Source of the DNA: DATCIH01 sp036507955
Lineage (GTDB): Bacteria; Bacillota; Clostridia; Clostridiales; Clostridiaceae
Assembly: GCA_036507955.1 (NCBI GenBank)
Contig: DATCIH010000188.1
Span: forward strand, 1-22,646
Reading direction: 5' to 3'
Length of the DNA stretch: 22,646 nucleotides
Every line of letters begins with the position of its first letter. The stretch's first letter is position 1. A program made the position numbers and the translations under genes. Under the pieces are notes generated by a model that saw only the letters and a list, made by a program, of their open reading frames with translations, did not search any database and had not been told where the DNA came from. Shown piece by piece: positions 1-8,738 of the stretch.

Positions 1-3
1 AAT

Positions 4-366
4 TTACAATTTTCCTCCACAAGCAGGACAGAAAACTGAGTTTTTAGATATTTCTTTATTGCAAAGTTTACATAGTCTCATATCTTTTAATTTAAGGATT
101 TTTTTATTTAAATGTTCAATTTTTTTACTAGTCTCTTCTACATTATTGAAGTAGTCTCTGTAGTTTTCAGCTTTATCTTTATTATCTTTATTAGCTTTAT
201 AAAATAACTTACCAAGTTCTATATAAACTACTTTAAGATTTTTTCCTAAATTTTTAGTTTCAAGTGTTAACTTTGAAAGCTCAAGTAAATTACTAGATTT
301 TTTTGCTGCAAAGGTTGTGGTATCTTTAACATATTCTGCCAGCTTATTAAACTTTTGATGATCCAT
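4..366 (-). CDS. Small zinc-ribbon protein of unknown function
   Basis: This 120-residue protein has no recognised function. Residues 1-95 are rich in Lys, Leu and Glu and look almost entirely alpha-helical, possibly coiled coil. The last ~22 residues form a zinc ribbon with two CxxC knuckles (C99/C102 and C113/C116), ending close to the C-terminus. There is no signal peptide or membrane segment. The start is supported by an AGAAGG-type ribosome binding site just upstream on the minus strand. It lies 39 bases downstream of the glutamine-synthetase-like gene on the same strand with no obvious hairpin between, so the two are probably co-transcribed. The helical-stalk plus C-terminal zinc-ribbon layout is common among short clostridial proteins, and I do not infer a role beyond metal binding. 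Confidence 0.75.
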   Translation of the reverse strand: MDHQKFNKLAEYVKDTTTFAAKKSSNLLELSKLTLETKNLGKNLKVVYIELGKLFYKANKDNKDKAENYRDYFNNVEETSKKIEHLNKKILKLKDMRLCKLCNKEISKNSVFCPACGGKL

Positions 367-405
367 AATTATACCTTCTATAATATTATGTGATTAGTAT
401 ATGCT

Positions 406-2301
406 TTAATCTAAAATATTCCTCTGATATGCTGAATAGGATTCTCTCAGTTCTTTCATTTTATCCTCAAGCTCTATTTGTAGACTTGAAACATCACTAT
501 AATCCTTAAGATCTGAGGCATACTTTATTTTTGAAATAAGGCTTTTACCTAGGTCTGAATCCTTAGCAATATATTCCCTTAGCTCCTGTACTTTCATCCA
601 ATTATTCAAATCAAAGGCAGTAGCGTTGCTTTCCCCATGAAGTTTACTATAACTTCTTATTTCTTCTATATAAGCTGTAGTAATTCTATAGTTTAGCTCT
701 GTTATCCATCGTCTTAAAGCTCCTTGCTTAAAGCTATCTAATATTTTCTGACTTATTACATTTCCATCAGTTATTACTTTAGTTTTTTCTGGGTATTTGT
801 CAAAAGCAGATAAATTATCATAAACCGTGCTAGGAGCCTCTCCAAATAAAGCTATTCTTTTAAGGTCTGTATAATCTTCAAAAATATCTTCTTCGCTTCT
901 GTAAGCTCTTTCCTTTTCTAAATAGTTGCCCTTGTCCCCTGCATCCTTTGAGATCTCTCCTAAGAGATCATCTTCATTTTTACCAGCTTTAAGGGCATAT
1001 TTTATACCGTCTAGCATAGCAAGATATATGGATGACAGAGCCAGGTAGGTGTTAGTAAAAGGGTTGGGAGATCTAAGCTCAAACCTAGTAGCTAAAGGAT
1101 TATCCATATCTCTTATTAAGCCCAATAATACGGATCTATTTCTTGAGGGAACCTCGACTCCAAGACCCAAAGATGTTACTATACATATTGGTGCTTCAAA
1201 ACCAGGCTTAAGTCTATTAAGAGCATCGTTAGTCGAAGTTACGAAAGGATTTATAACTTCATAATTTTTCAGTATTCCCATGGAAGAGGCATAACCTATT
1301 ACACTTAAGAAATGCTTTTTAGTTGCAGTAAATAGATTAATAATTCTACCATCTTTTAGCTTTAAAGCTATGCCTACATGAGTATGTTCGCCATTGCCTG
1401 CCACACCATTGATTGGCTTAGCTTTAAAAGATACCTCTAACCCATGTCTTCTAAAAATCTCCGTTATTAACGTACGTACAAGGACTTCATTGTCTGCGGC
1501 TTGAAGGGCATCAGAGTACTTCCAGTCTATCTCAATTTGTTCCATTATAAAGGCTAGATCACCAGTTTCACTGATTTTTGGGTTTACACCACCCACTTCT
1601 TTATGGCCCATTTCTGGTTCTAAACCATAAACTCCCATACTTATTAAGGTTTCCTCTAGGGCGCATCTAACAACCCCTCTTGTTCTTGTCCAATACTGTT
1701 CTTGAAGATACTGAGAGGTTGATAACTCTTCATAAATAGCTTGATTATTTGGTGTTTTAACCCAGAATTCTAATTCTGTAGCAGCGGTTGCTATAATATC
1801 CTCAACATCATTTAGATGAACTCCATAGCTTTGCAAGTAGTTAGGACTTTCTTTAAATAAATTCATAAGAATTTCTTTGAAGTAGTCTAAGGAGCCCTTA
1901 AGTATAGCTCTTGAATCAACTGCTTTCTTTTCATGGATTAAAAAGCAAGGTATTCTTAAGGTACCTATAGGTTTTCCGGTTAAATCATCGTAATTTTCAT
2001 AATTATAATCTATATACCAATTTGAATCTAAATCTGCGGGCATATCAACCTTTGCATTATTTAAGGTTGCAATTCCCATAAGCACTACAGAAGAACCATC
2101 AGTTTGTATAGAACCCTTTAGGAAACTTGAAATATCTTCAAGTAGTACTTTTATAGGTATTTTTTCGTCAGTGTCATTCCCTGAAAGATCAATTCCTACT
2201 AAGGATACAAATTTTATTTCTGGATGACTAACCAAAATGGCTGTTAGAGTATCCTCCGAGTGACTTGCCTTAGGAATAACATATATTAAATCTCTATCCA
2301 T
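406..2301 (-). CDS. Glutamine synthetase family protein, long divergent form
   Basis: Glutamine synthetases join ammonia and glutamate using ATP. This 631-residue protein shows the family's catalytic signature NGVAGNGEHTH at residues 298-308, the RLKPGFEAP segment that follows it, an SRNRS segment, and an ELRSPNPFTNTYLAL segment matching the glutamate/ATP-site strand of the type I fold. It is much longer than the usual ~445-470-residue type I enzyme; the extra length is mostly a charged C-terminal region of about 150 residues. It also departs from the norm: the usual NSYKRL before PGxEAP reads NDALNRL, and the usual RIP after the Arg-rich loop reads LGLI. It may therefore be a real but divergent synthetase or a related gamma-glutamyl ligase. 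The start has a good GGAGG site, and a TTGACA/TAAAAT promoter lies upstream, divergent from murI. Confidence 0.8.
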   Translation of the reverse strand: MDRDLIYVIPKASHSEDTLTAILVSHPEIKFVSLVGIDLSGNDTDEKIPIKVLLEDISSFLKGSIQTDGSSVVLMGIATLNNAKVDMPADLDSNWYIDYNYENYDDLTGKPIGTLRIPCFLIHEKKAVDSRAILKGSLDYFKEILMNLFKESPNYLQSYGVHLNDVEDIIATAATELEFWVKTPNNQAIYEELSTSQYLQEQYWTRTRGVVRCALEETLISMGVYGLEPEMGHKEVGGVNPKISETGDLAFIMEQIEIDWKYSDALQAADNEVLVRTLITEIFRRHGLEVSFKAKPINGVAGNGEHTHVGIALKLKDGRIINLFTATKKHFLSVIGYASSMGILKNYEVINPFVTSTNDALNRLKPGFEAPICIVTSLGLGVEVPSRNRSVLLGLIRDMDNPLATRFELRSPNPFTNTYLALSSIYLAMLDGIKYALKAGKNEDDLLGEISKDAGDKGNYLEKERAYRSEEDIFEDYTDLKRIALFGEAPSTVYDNLSAFDKYPEKTKVITDGNVISQKILDSFKQGALRRWITELNYRITTAYIEEIRSYSKLHGESNATAFDLNNWMKVQELREYIAKDSDLGKSLISKIKYASDLKDYSDVSSLQIELEDKMKELRESYSAYQRNILD

Positions 2302-2342
2302 AATGTACCTCCATTTAAGGTTAAAATTTTATTATAATTAAA

Positions 2343-2371
2343 ATTTTATAGTAAAGTTGTTTAGGTGTCAA
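2343..2371 (-). promoter_or_regulatory. Sigma-A-type promoter of the glutamine-synthetase-like gene
   Basis: On the minus strand TTGACA (2371-2366) and TAAAAT (2348-2343) are separated by 17 bases, about 40 bases upstream of the start codon. It points away from the murI promoter 20 bp further on, making a compact divergent promoter region. Confidence 0.6.
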
Positions 2372-2392
2372 TAACAAAGAAAGTAAGTAGCC

Positions 2393-2421
2393 TTGCCCTA
2401 ATTGGTTATTATAAGTATAAT
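2393..2421 (+). promoter_or_regulatory. Sigma-A-type promoter of murI
   Basis: TTGCCC (2393-2398), a 17-base spacer and a perfect TATAAT (2416-2421). The predicted leader is about 80 bases. It contains a weak A/T-only inverted repeat (AATAATAATT at 2442-2451 with AATTATTATT at 2473-2482) of uncertain meaning. Confidence 0.6.
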
Positions 2422-2509
2422 TATCCTAGGTGTTTATGTTTAATAATAATTAAAAGTAATAAAATTACCTATAATTATTATTCATACTAGATTTTTGGTG
2501 GTGTAATTT

Positions 2510-3355
2510 ATGACAAAAAATGAATATCCTATTGGTTTCTTTGATTCTGGTATAGGTGGAATAAGTGTTTTAAGGCAAGCAGTTAAATTACTTCCAAAGG
2601 AAAATTTCGTATATTTAGGTGATTCAAGAAATGCTCCCTATGGCAAGAGAAGTACTGAGGATGTGAGAGAACTTACCCTTATAGGAGCAAACATACTGTA
2701 TAAAAGGGGCATTAAAGCTATAGTAATCGCCTGCAATACTGCTACAAGTGCTGCTATAGAAGACCTAAGAAAGAGATATTTAAATATTCCCGTAATAGGT
2801 ATTGAACCTGCAATAAAACCTGCAGTAAAACTTAAAAAGATCGGTAAAATAATTATTATGGCAACGGCTGTAACAATAAACGAGATTAAATTTAACAATT
2901 TATGCAAAAAATATAGTGATGAAGCTGATATTTTGCCTCTACCCTGTCCAGGTTTGGTTGAATTAATTGAAGATGGGAAGTATATAAGTGATGAGGTATT
3001 TACATACTTAAAGGAAAAGCTATTACCCTACAGCAAAGCACCAATTTCCTCTATAGTTTTAGGATGTACTCATTATCCCTTTATAATAAAAGAACTTTCA
3101 GAAGTCTTAATAAGCTTTCAAATGATTCCTAAAGTAATAGTAAATGGCATCATTGAAGATAAAGAAAAATTAAGTAATGAGGTATTTATAATTGATGGTA
3201 GCATTGGGACAGCTAAGCAGCTTAAAAAGAAGCTTACAGAAGCATCTATTTTAAATATTTCAAGAATCAAGGGCAAGGTTGAGATTATAAATACTCTTGG
3301 AGAAGGCAGAGCCTATGAGCTATGTAAGTTACTTCTTAAAGAGATTTTAATATAA
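2510..3355 (+). CDS. murI: Glutamate racemase
   Basis: Glutamate racemase converts L- to D-glutamate without a cofactor, supplying D-Glu for peptidoglycan stem peptides in the cytoplasm. The 281-residue length is normal. The N-terminal substrate motif GFFDSGIGG (9-17), the first catalytic cysteine in ACNTATS (C75) and the second in GCTHYP (C186) are all present, as is the YLGDSRNAPYG segment (35-45). A GGTGG-like ribosome binding site precedes the ATG. It is first in a probable operon with the cyclophilin gene (30-base gap) and the DUF3783 gene, driven by a strong promoter at 2393-2421. The link to the downstream genes looks like simple co-transcription rather than a shared pathway. Confidence 0.95.
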   Translation: MTKNEYPIGFFDSGIGGISVLRQAVKLLPKENFVYLGDSRNAPYGKRSTEDVRELTLIGANILYKRGIKAIVIACNTATSAAIEDLRKRYLNIPVIGIEPAIKPAVKLKKIGKIIIMATAVTINEIKFNNLCKKYSDEADILPLPCPGLVELIEDGKYISDEVFTYLKEKLLPYSKAPISSIVLGCTHYPFIIKELSEVLISFQMIPKVIVNGIIEDKEKLSNEVFIIDGSIGTAKQLKKKLTEASILNISRIKGKVEIINTLGEGRAYELCKLLLKEILI

Positions 3356-3385
3356 AATAGTTAAAGTTTAAGGAGGAATTATTTA

Positions 3386-3907
3386 ATGAAAAATCCAATA
3401 GTAACAATAGAGATGATGGATGGGAGCATATTAAAGGGGGAATTGTATCCTGAAATAGCTCCAAATACAGTTAATAATTATATTAGTTTGGTGGAAAAAG
3501 GGTTTTATGATGGACTAAAGTTTCATAGAGTTATTCCAGGCTTTATGATTCAAGGAGGATGTCCTTTAGGTAATGGTACGGGAGATCCAGGTTACTCAAT
3601 TAAGGGAGAGTTTTCAAAGAACGGCTTTAAAAATAATTTAAAGCATAATGAGGGTATACTTTCTATGGCAAGATCCTCAGATCCTAATTCGGCGGGTAGC
3701 CAATTCTTTATTATGGCAGCAGCGGCTCCACACCTTGATGGTAGCTATGCTTCCTTTGGAAAAATCATAGAAGGAAATGAAGTAGCTAAAAAAATAGTAT
3801 CTGTGAAAAGAGATTATAATGATATGCCACTAGAGCCTCAGGTTATAAAATCAATGAAGGTAGAGCTTTTTGATTTTGTCCCTTCTTCCCCTGAAATAAT
3901 AGCATAA
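3386..3907 (+). CDS. Peptidyl-prolyl cis-trans isomerase, cyclophilin type
   Basis: Cyclophilins catalyse cis-trans isomerisation of X-Pro bonds and assist protein folding. This 173-residue single-domain protein has no signal peptide, so it should be cytoplasmic. The catalytic core motif FHRVIPGFMIQGG (about residues 51-63, with the active-site Arg), the MARSSDPNSAGSQFFI strand and the HLDGSYASFGKI segment are all intact. The length is typical for a bacterial cyclophilin. An AAGGAGGAATT site lies a few bases before the ATG. The next gene's ribosome binding site overlaps this stop codon, so translation of the two is probably coupled. Confidence 0.95.
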   Translation: MKNPIVTIEMMDGSILKGELYPEIAPNTVNNYISLVEKGFYDGLKFHRVIPGFMIQGGCPLGNGTGDPGYSIKGEFSKNGFKNNLKHNEGILSMARSSDPNSAGSQFFIMAAAAPHLDGSYASFGKIIEGNEVAKKIVSVKRDYNDMPLEPQVIKSMKVELFDFVPSSPEIIA

Positions 3908-3920
3908 GGGAGTGGTTCGC

Positions 3921-4307
3921 TTGGATAATAATAAAATATTATTAGTGTACGGTTTTGATTCCATTGAGGTTGAAGCTTTAAAGGGGCTATTAAATAAAGC
4001 CAATCTCCCCAAAGTGAAAAAACTAGAAAAAAGCATGGGAAGAATGGTTATCGCAGATATTGTTAGGGGACTTAAAATTGATACCTTTGATTTAACAATG
4101 CCTGAGGTAAAGATGGTGTTATTTAATAATCTTACTGATGAAGAACTTAATGAAGGAGTTGCACTAATAAGAAATAACTTTGAGCCTAGACCAATATTGG
4201 CAGTAGTTACGCAGGCTTCAGAAAAGTGGACTTTAAAATATTTACTAGACCACCTGATAGAAGAAAATTTGTGGGCTATTAAAAATAAAGGTACTACCAA
4301 TTTTTAA
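3921..4307 (+). CDS. DUF3783 domain-containing protein
   Basis: This 128-residue protein resembles the DUF3783 family of short clostridial proteins of unknown role. It begins with the typical KILLVYGFDS strand and has no membrane segment or obvious catalytic motif. I chose the TTG at 3921 as the start because AAGGGAG (3906-3912), which overlaps the preceding stop codon, is spaced 8 bases from it. The upstream GTG at 3912 lies inside that ribosome binding site and cannot be the start. It is the last gene of the murI-cyclophilin run and is followed by a perfect 18-bp inverted repeat at 4321-4359. Confidence 0.7.
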   Translation: MDNNKILLVYGFDSIEVEALKGLLNKANLPKVKKLEKSMGRMVIADIVRGLKIDTFDLTMPEVKMVLFNNLTDEELNEGVALIRNNFEPRPILAVVTQASEKWTLKYLLDHLIEENLWAIKNKGTTNF

Positions 4308-4320
4308 ATGTAAATTTAGG

Positions 4321-4359
4321 AATAATTAATAAAGCAATAACATTGCTTTATTAATTATT
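4321..4359 (+). repeat. Perfect 18-bp inverted repeat, 3-base loop
   Basis: Left arm 4321-4338 and right arm 4342-4359 are exactly complementary around the loop AAC. It sits between the DUF3783 gene and the XRE regulator, ending 8 bases before that gene's GAGGAGG site. No T-run follows, so a classical terminator is doubtful. Operator for the adjacent regulator, or an RNA hairpin in its leader, are alternatives. Confidence 0.7.
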
Positions 4360-4378
4360 AGGAGATGAGGAGGATGAA

Positions 4379-5071
4379 ATGAGCAGAATAGGGGAAAAAA
4401 TTAAGGAATTAAGACTTAAAAAGAAAATCAGTGAGAAAGAATTAGCTAAAAAGCTTGGTGTCTCTGAAAAGTTTATTGTAGAAGTTGAATCTGGCAAAAG
4501 AGTGGTTACAGATATATTAATGAAAAACTTTTCTAAGGCTCTTGGACAAAATATTGATGATTTATCCTTGTCCTTTGAGGGAGAAACTTTTCTTGAGGAT
4601 AAAGGGGCAAAAACTTTAAATCCTGTTCATAATAAAGAGAAGAGCACGGGAGCACCGGAGCCAACTAAAGAGCTATGGCAGGATGCTTTCAGCTCAGTAC
4701 TAAAAGCTGTTCCAATATATGGTTATGATTTATCTAAGGCTACAGGGTATAAAGAACTACCAATATTATCAAATAAGATAGAAGGCATTGCCATCGATAA
4801 AGCAGTATACATAAGAATAGAAGAGGATGATATGCTTGGATATAGGATTGGTCGGGGAGATTTAGCTCTTTTAGCAATAACTTCTGAAGTGATAAATGAT
4901 TCAATATGTTTAGTTGAATATAATGAAAAAAAGTCTGTAAGACAAATAAAAATAATAGATAATAAAAACTTACTTTTACTTAGTAATAATGGAAGCACGA
5001 AAATAGAAACAATTGGAATTAAACAAGTTTCTATACTAGGAAAGCTACATAAAATAGAGATAACATTATAA
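4379..5071 (+). CDS. XRE-family regulator with degenerate LexA/S24-like C-terminal domain
   Basis: This is a 230-residue DNA-binding regulator. Residues 4-62 form a Cro/CI-type helix-turn-helix (KELAKKLGVSEKFIVEVESG region), a low-complexity linker follows, and residues ~110-230 resemble the LexA/CI S24 fold. Two positions that carry the self-cleavage dyad in active members appear changed: the residue before Met in the GDSM-like motif is D151 (EEDDMLGYRIGRGD), and the Lys-bearing strand reads SVRQI with Arg at 188. Autocleavage is therefore unlikely, and the C-terminus may serve for dimerisation or ligand sensing. The start is set by GAGGAGG 5 bases upstream. It is flanked by a perfect inverted repeat (4321-4359) and a terminator-like hairpin (5081-5108), so it is probably a single-gene unit. 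Its target is unknown; the spore gene cluster next door is only a positional candidate. Confidence 0.8.
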   Translation: MSRIGEKIKELRLKKKISEKELAKKLGVSEKFIVEVESGKRVVTDILMKNFSKALGQNIDDLSLSFEGETFLEDKGAKTLNPVHNKEKSTGAPEPTKELWQDAFSSVLKAVPIYGYDLSKATGYKELPILSNKIEGIAIDKAVYIRIEEDDMLGYRIGRGDLALLAITSEVINDSICLVEYNEKKSVRQIKIIDNKNLLLLSNNGSTKIETIGIKQVSILGKLHKIEITL

Positions 5072-5080
5072 AATATTTTC

Positions 5081-5108
5081 AAATGACACACCATAAGGTG
5101 TGTCATTT
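5081..5108 (+). terminator. Terminator-like hairpin after the XRE gene
   Basis: Perfect 12-bp stem AAATGACACACC / GGTGTGTCATTT around the loop ATAA, ten bases after the stop codon. The T-tract is weak, so termination efficiency is uncertain. It isolates the regulator from the csp gene. Confidence 0.6.
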
Positions 5109-5161
5109 GTCATATATAAACATAAAATATATAATGAGTATTTATGTGAAGAGTTGAAATT

Positions 5162-8100
5162 ATGGCAAAGTCTAGTGGCTTATTAAATTTATTAATAAAT
5201 GCCCCCACTGGTATAAAAGAAAAGCTCGCTAAGTTTTCTCAAAACGATGAGATATTAAAGGGTAAGGTTGAACTAGTTGTTCTTTATGGTGATGGAGTAG
5301 CTGAAGTAAATAATAAAATTTCAAAGCTTGGTGGAACCCTTGAAGATTTAGGCTTCGGGTTTGGCATCATAACAATAGATGTAAGCTTATTAAATCAAGT
5401 TTCAGCAATTCCAGAAATACAATATATAGAGTTACCTAAAACCTTATTTACGTCATATCTTCCGGCTAATGATGCTTCCTGTATAACTCCGGTATGGGAA
5501 ACGGATGGCTTAACTGGGGAAGGTGTTGTAATTGGCTTCATTGACTCAGGTATAGATTATCTCCATCCTGCTTTCATTGATGAGGCAGGAAATACTAGAA
5601 TAGACTCAATATATGATCTTTCAGTTGGTAGCCGTGTCTATGATAGTGCTCAAATAAATCTGGCAATTAAATCCCCGGATCCCATTTCCATAGTTCCTGA
5701 AACAGATGATTTAGGACATGGAACGCATGTAGCCGGAATAGCCTGCGGTGGAGGTAAAATAGATAAATTATATTATGGCGCCGCCTTTAAAAGCAGAATT
5801 ATTATGGTTAAGATGACAGGCTCTGGAAAAGTAAATTATGCTAAAAGCACTCAACTTATGAGAGGGATAAAGCTACTTATAGATTGGTCTAGAAGGAACC
5901 TGAAGCCATTAGTTATTAATCTAAGCTTTTCGACTAATGACGGAGCCCATGATGGGGAAAGTCTACTTGAACAATATATTCGTACCATAAGCGGTCTTGA
6001 AAGACTTACCTTTGTTTGCGCTTCTGGAAATGAAGGTGATAGTGGACATCATGTAGGTGGAGTATTTAGTCAAGATCAAAGTATAACTGTAAATGTAGGT
6101 GGAAACGAAAGTAACTTGGTGCTACAGCTATATAAAAACATATTAGATGATATAAGTATTAAAATTAAAACCCCGGATGGAAAAACAACGGATATCATAA
6201 AAATTAAAGAAGGTTTCACTCAGGGGACGGTAGGAGATAATAATTATTATATATATAATAGTGGGCCGAAACCTTTTAGCATAGATGGAGAGATAGTGAT
6301 AAGTCTTAATGCCTTAAAGGATACGCTTACAGAGGGACCTTGGGTACTTGAAATATCATTAACGCAGCCTGGTAAACCTTTTGATATTTGGATGCCAGTA
6401 TCTGAAGGGCTAAGTAAGGATACAAGATTTCTTGAGCCTAATCCCTTAAATACAGTAGGGATTCCTGGTACGGTTTACGATATTATAACAGTAGGTAGCT
6501 ATAATCATAATACAGATAGTATTTCAAGCTTTTCGGGAAGGGGGGGAAGGGATAGAAATCCCTTAAAGCCAGATTTGGTTGCCCCAGGAGAAGATATTCA
6601 ATCCTCAATGCCAGGAGGTTTTTTTGGGCCTATGTCTGGAACCTCAATGGCAACTCCAGTAGTCTCAGGGGCTGCAGCACTTCTTATGGAATGGGGCTAT
6701 GTTAAGGGAAACGACCCTTTAATGTATGGTAGTAGACTTAAGTATTTCCTTCTAAAATCTGCAATAAGAAACAGAGTGGGTGTTATATATCCAGATCCTG
6801 AATGGGGGTATGGAAAATTATGTTTAAAGGAGGGACTAAATTTGGCAAAAAATATTTATAGAGCTGGTAATGCTTTGAGGCAGACAGGCTCAAATCTAAG
6901 CTGTGGTGAACTTTATATCAAGGAAGATTATGAAAATTTTGTAGTGGAATACCAGGGAGATATTGTTGGGGCCTTCAAAAAAATAGGAGGGGCCTGCGCT
7001 TTTATAGTTGATGGAAATTATGCCATAGTTTCCATACAAGCAAGTAAGGCTCAAACCCTCTTAACTACCGTCCCAGAAATAGTATACTTTCAAGATCCTA
7101 TTATATATACTCTTACAGCTCTTTCACCAATTCAAACCTCAAATATATATAAATTTCACACTAGCCCCTATCTTACACTAACCGGTCAGGGAGTAATTGT
7201 AGGGCTTATTGATACAGGCATCGACTATCTTAATGTGGAATTTATGAAAGAAGATAACACTACCCGTATAAAAAGAATGTGGGATCAAACAGGAACTGGA
7301 GGGAAAGTACCACCTACCTACAATTTCGGAGTTGAATATGATGAGACACAAATAAATGAAGCAATAAAGGCAAAGGCGAATAATCAGGATCCATATGCTA
7401 TAGTCGCGGAAAAAGATGAAATAGGACATGGAACGGAAATCGCAGGTATTATAGGGGGAAGAGGAATAAATCCAGATTTAGTAGGAGCCGCTCCAGGTTG
7501 TGACTTTATAGTATGCAAATTAAAGCAAGCTAGAAAAAGTAACCTAGAAGCTCAAGGAATATATGATCCGGGAGTTCCCACCTATAGTAACACAGATTTG
7601 ATTTTAGCTATTCAATATGTAGTAAGAGTAGCTGAGGAGCTAAAGAGACCTATAGTAATTCATATTCCCCTTGGAACCAATAGAGGACCACACGATGGAA
7701 ACACCCCCCTTGAGAAATATATAGATGAATTGTCAAGAGATCGAGGGTTAGCTATTGTTACAAATACAGGAAATGAGGGAGATACAGAAACTCATGCAGC
7801 AGGAGTCATAAAAAAAGAAGGGGATATAGCAGATATTGAATTAAAGGTTGATGATACGCAAAGGGATATTATGTTTTCTATTTGGACCCACAAGCCTGAT
7901 CAAATGTCTTTAGGTGTAGTCTCACCAACAGGTGAAGTTATAGATAAAATACCCTCCAAGCTAAAACAAACGCAAGAAATAAAGTTTATTACAGAAGGGA
8001 GCAGCTTATCTGTAACATATTTCATACCAGATGAGCTCACTGGAGATGAGAATATACAAATAATGATAAGGAATATAAAAGGTGGAATATGGAAGTTTAG

Positions 8101-8683
8101 ATTATATGGAGATTATGTAGTTGATGGTAGATATGATGCTTGGTTACCACAAAGGGCATTAATTAAGGAAAATACAAGATTTATTTCTCCTAATGTAAAT
8201 GTAACCCTTACAAGCCCTTCCTCAGGACGAGATATTATAACTGTAGCAAGCTATAATCAAGATAATGGTACTATACTAAGTTCCTCCGGAAGAGGATACA
8301 CAAGGGATAATCGGGTGAAGCCAGATATTGCAGCTGGTGGTGTCAATGTTACTACGACTAAGGTAGGAGGTGGAGCTACAACCGTAACAGGAGGAAGCGC
8401 AGCCTCAGCAGTTATGGCAGGGGCCTCAGCCTTACTCTTTGAATGGGGAATAGTTAAAGGTAACGATCCAACATTGTTTTCTACTAATTTAAAAACCTAT
8501 CTAATTCGAGGAACCAGCAAAAGGCCTGGAGATGAATATCCTAACCCAGAATGGGGTTATGGGAGTTTTGATTTAGAAGCAGTATTTCAAAATTCTAGAG
8601 GATATGCCTTTGAAGCAGATAGTCAAAAATCAATAATAGCCTTTATTAATCAAGCTGAGGAAGATGGAAATTATCTCATATAA
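5162..8683 (+). CDS. Tandem subtilisin-like germination protease, CspBA-type fusion
   Basis: This 1173-residue protein is two Csp-type S8 (subtilisin) units fused in one chain. Known role of the family: Csp proteases in the spore cleave pro-SleC to start cortex hydrolysis. Each half has a short prodomain (~36-95 and ~582-648) and a protease domain. First half: D128 (FIDSG), H186 (GHGTHVAG), oxyanion N290 (ASGNEG), S495 (GTSMATP), a fully canonical set. Second half: D684 (LIDTG), H756 (GHGTEIAG), N871 (NTGNEG), S1079, but the serine motif is degenerate (GGSAASA). There is no signal peptide, as expected for mother-cell-made spore proteins. A CATAAAAT at 5121-5128 resembles a sporulation sigma-E/K -10 box, but I found no convincing -35. 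Translation starts at ATG 5162 behind a weak GAAGAG site. Two sleC-like genes follow. No separate CspC is in the window. Confidence 0.88.
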   Translation: MAKSSGLLNLLINAPTGIKEKLAKFSQNDEILKGKVELVVLYGDGVAEVNNKISKLGGTLEDLGFGFGIITIDVSLLNQVSAIPEIQYIELPKTLFTSYLPANDASCITPVWETDGLTGEGVVIGFIDSGIDYLHPAFIDEAGNTRIDSIYDLSVGSRVYDSAQINLAIKSPDPISIVPETDDLGHGTHVAGIACGGGKIDKLYYGAAFKSRIIMVKMTGSGKVNYAKSTQLMRGIKLLIDWSRRNLKPLVINLSFSTNDGAHDGESLLEQYIRTISGLERLTFVCASGNEGDSGHHVGGVFSQDQSITVNVGGNESNLVLQLYKNILDDISIKIKTPDGKTTDIIKIKEGFTQGTVGDNNYYIYNSGPKPFSIDGEIVISLNALKDTLTEGPWVLEISLTQPGKPFDIWMPVSEGLSKDTRFLEPNPLNTVGIPGTVYDIITVGSYNHNTDSISSFSGRGGRDRNPLKPDLVAPGEDIQSSMPGGFFGPMSGTSMATPVVSGAAALLMEWGYVKGNDPLMYGSRLKYFLLKSAIRNRVGVIYPDPEWGYGKLCLKEGLNLAKNIYRAGNALRQTGSNLSCGELYIKEDYENFVVEYQGDIVGAFKKIGGACAFIVDGNYAIVSIQASKAQTLLTTVPEIVYFQDPIIYTLTALSPIQTSNIYKFHTSPYLTLTGQGVIVGLIDTGIDYLNVEFMKEDNTTRIKRMWDQTGTGGKVPPTYNFGVEYDETQINEAIKAKANNQDPYAIVAEKDEIGHGTEIAGIIGGRGINPDLVGAAPGCDFIVCKLKQARKSNLEAQGIYDPGVPTYSNTDLILAIQYVVRVAEELKRPIVIHIPLGTNRGPHDGNTPLEKYIDELSRDRGLAIVTNTGNEGDTETHAAGVIKKEGDIADIELKVDDTQRDIMFSIWTHKPDQMSLGVVSPTGEVIDKIPSKLKQTQEIKFITEGSSLSVTYFIPDELTGDENIQIMIRNIKGGIWKFRLYGDYVVDGRYDAWLPQRALIKENTRFISPNVNVTLTSPSSGRDIITVASYNQDNGTILSSSGRGYTRDNRVKPDIAAGGVNVTTTKVGGGATTVTGGSAASAVMAGASALLFEWGIVKGNDPTLFSTNLKTYLIRGTSKRPGDEYPNPEWGYGSFDLEAVFQNSRGYAFEADSQKSIIAFINQAEEDGNYLI

Positions 8684-8738
8684 AATATAATTGAAATAGT
8701 TTTGTAAGTTAATAATTAATATTATAAGGAGTTAAATA

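Noticed and set aside
3851..4300. 149-residue reading frame on the minus strand
   Set aside because: It is antisense to the DUF3783 gene across its whole length, has no ribosome binding site, and its composition is what a shadow of that gene would give.
5162..8683. Duplication within the csp gene as an assembly artefact
   Set aside because: The two halves differ strongly at protein and DNA level (different prodomains, inserts and serine motifs), so this is an old fusion of two Csp units, not a repeated read.
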